5,724 nt of DNA from Robiginitomaculum sp. GTDB taxonomy: Bacteria; Pseudomonadota; Alphaproteobacteria; Caulobacterales; Maricaulaceae. How positions within the stretch are numbered: position 1 is the first letter of the stretch; every line of letters begins with the position of its first letter. The notes below the pieces were generated by a model. That model had not been told where the DNA came from and searched no databases. It saw only the letters and a list, made by a program, of their open reading frames with translations. Of this stretch, positions 4,486 through 5,724 are shown one piece after another. The stretch lies in NCBI GenBank assembly GCA_021647805.1, contig JAKITZ010000166.1, forward strand, positions 1 to 5,724, given 5' to 3'. The position numbers and the translations under genes were made by a program.

Positions 4486-5724
4486 ATGATCGAAAGATAC
4501 GCCCGTAAACAGATGAGTGATATATGGAGTGCGGCAAGCCGCTTTCGTATCTGGTTCGAGATAGAATCCCATGCCTGTGATGCTTTGGCGGAGCAAGGTG
4601 TTATCCCAGAATCTGCTGCGACAAACATTCGCGTAAAAGGGGATATCGAGTTCGATGTTGCTCGAATTGAGGAGATCGAACGCGAGGTCAAACACGATGT
4701 TATTGCATTTTTAACACACTTGGCCGAGCATATTGGCGATGATTCTCGGTTTGTGCATCAAGGAATGACATCATCAGATGTTCTAGATACCTGTTTATCG
4801 GTGCAATTAGCTAGAGCCTCTGACTTATTACTTGTCGGAGTTGACCAGGTTTTGGCGGCGTTAAAAAAACGCGCCTTTGAACATAAAACAACTGTTTGCA
4901 TTGGTCGTAGTCACGCAATTCATGCTGAGCCAACCACATTTGGTTTGAAATTGGCGCAGGCCTTTGCCGAATTCGAGCGTGGTCGCGAGCGGTTAGTGCA
5001 AGCGCGAAAAGAAATTGCCGTTTGCGCTATTTCCGGTGCGGTTGGTACATTTGCTAATATCTCGCCAAAAATAGAAGCGCATGTGGCAAAAGCTTTGGGC
5101 TTAGAGGTGGAACCGATTTCAACGCAAATAATACCACGCGATCGTCATGCGGCGTTCTTTTGCGCTTTGGGAGTGTTAGCCAGCTCAATCGAGCGTTTGG
5201 CTACGGAAATACGCCATTTACAGCGAACTGAAGTCTTGGAGGTTGAGGAGTTTTTCTCTGCTGGGCAAAAAGGCTCGTCAGCAATGCCGCACAAGCGCAA
5301 TCCGATTTTAACTGAAAACCTTACCGGCTTGGCCAGATTGATCCGTTCATCAGTAACTCCGGCGTTGGAAAATGTTGCATTATGGCATGAGCGAGATATT
5401 TCGCATTCCAGTGTCGAGCGTGGGATTTGCCCCGATGCCACTATTCATCTTGATTTTGCTTTGCATCGGCTGGCGGGCGTGATTGAAAAATTGGTGGTGT
5501 ATCCGGAAAATATGCAGGCCAACCTTGATCGTTTGGGGGGCTTGCATAATTCGCAACGGGTATTGCTGGCGCTTACGCAAAAGGGCTTGAGCAGAGAAAA
5601 TTCATATTCACTGGTGCAAAAAAACGCGATGGCTACCTGGCGCGGCGAGGGCGAGTGTTTGGATAATTTGCTTAATGATAGTGAAGTTTGTGCGGCTTTG
5701 AGCGAGCAAGAATTACGCGCGATG
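4486..5724 (+). CDS. purB: Adenylosuccinate lyase (3' end outside window)
   Basis: A frame open from the ATG at 4486 to the right edge encodes the first 413 residues of adenylosuccinate lyase (EC 4.3.2.2), out of about 430-435 usual. The cytosolic homotetramer removes fumarate from SAICAR in de novo purine synthesis and from adenylosuccinate to give AMP. It belongs to the fumarase/aspartase superfamily, shown by the signature GSSAMPHKRNP at 263-273, whose Ser264/265 lies on the flexible catalytic loop. Other active-site elements visible are H70 (VKHDV), H91 in VHQGMTSSDV, and H143 in GRSHAIHAEPT, matching B. subtilis H68, H89 and H141. No key residue is missing and no frameshift is seen. The ribosome binding site AAGGA (4470-4474) overlaps the TAA of the upstream lipoprotein gene, suggesting translational coupling. 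Confidence 0.96.
   Translation, partial: MIERYARKQMSDIWSAASRFRIWFEIESHACDALAEQGVIPESAATNIRVKGDIEFDVARIEEIEREVKHDVIAFLTHLAEHIGDDSRFVHQGMTSSDVLDTCLSVQLARASDLLLVGVDQVLAALKKRAFEHKTTVCIGRSHAIHAEPTTFGLKLAQAFAEFERGRERLVQARKEIAVCAISGAVGTFANISPKIEAHVAKALGLEVEPISTQIIPRDRHAAFFCALGVLASSIERLATEIRHLQRTEVLEVEEFFSAGQKGSSAMPHKRNPILTENLTGLARLIRSSVTPALENVALWHERDISHSSVERGICPDATIHLDFALHRLAGVIEKLVVYPENMQANLDRLGGLHNSQRVLLALTQKGLSRENSYSLVQKNAMATWRGEGECLDNLLNDSEVCAALSEQELRAM

Noticed and set aside
4389..4695. Two overlapping minus strand open frames of 76-100 codons
   Set aside because: They lie antisense to the start of purB and the end of the lipoprotein gene, both of which are well supported, and their products look like no known protein.
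1..5724. CRISPR array, insertion sequence, tRNA or rRNA genes
   Set aside because: I found no regularly spaced DNA repeats, no transposase-like frame with terminal repeats, and no tRNA- or rRNA-like sequence on either strand.

Overview
The window looks like ordinary chromosome from a proteobacterium, most likely an alphaproteobacterium with an AT-leaning genome. The basis is a eukaryote-like homodimeric NADP isocitrate dehydrogenase (the form common in Alphaproteobacteria), a TrmJ-type tRNA methyltransferase, two lipoproteins with Gram-negative lipoboxes, and clear AGGA-type ribosome binding sites. This placement is an inference; no rRNA or other diagnostic marker is present. I see no insertion sequence, phage gene, CRISPR array, tRNA or rRNA.

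Layout from left to right: (1) the last 55 codons of an unrecognised + strand gene end at 169. (2) icd (183-1403, minus) converges on it, and the two stop codons are only 13 bases apart, sharing a hairpin terminator. (3) A divergent intergenic region with several dyads separates icd from trmJ (1578-2345, plus). (4) A strong bidirectional terminator (2370-2401) separates trmJ from a converging minus strand gene (2422-3627). That gene encodes a 401-residue lipoprotein with a coiled coil, two arrays of a 23-residue repeat and a C-terminal peptidoglycan-binding domain. (5) A roughly 400-base divergent intergenic region follows, with a sigma-54-like promoter match facing the lipoprotein gene and a long bulged inverted repeat at 3806-3844. 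(6) A small orphan lipoprotein gene (4031-4471, plus) lies 14 bases upstream of purB, which starts at 4486 and runs off the right edge after 413 codons.

Three genes are housekeeping: icd (TCA cycle), trmJ (tRNA 2'-O-methylation) and purB (purine synthesis). The two lipoprotein genes are divergently placed and share one regulatory region; the larger is probably an envelope protein that holds peptidoglycan. No previously undescribed multi-gene system is evident. The least explained items are the exactly periodic repeat lipoprotein, the regulatory region in front of it, and the orphan lipoprotein coupled to purB.
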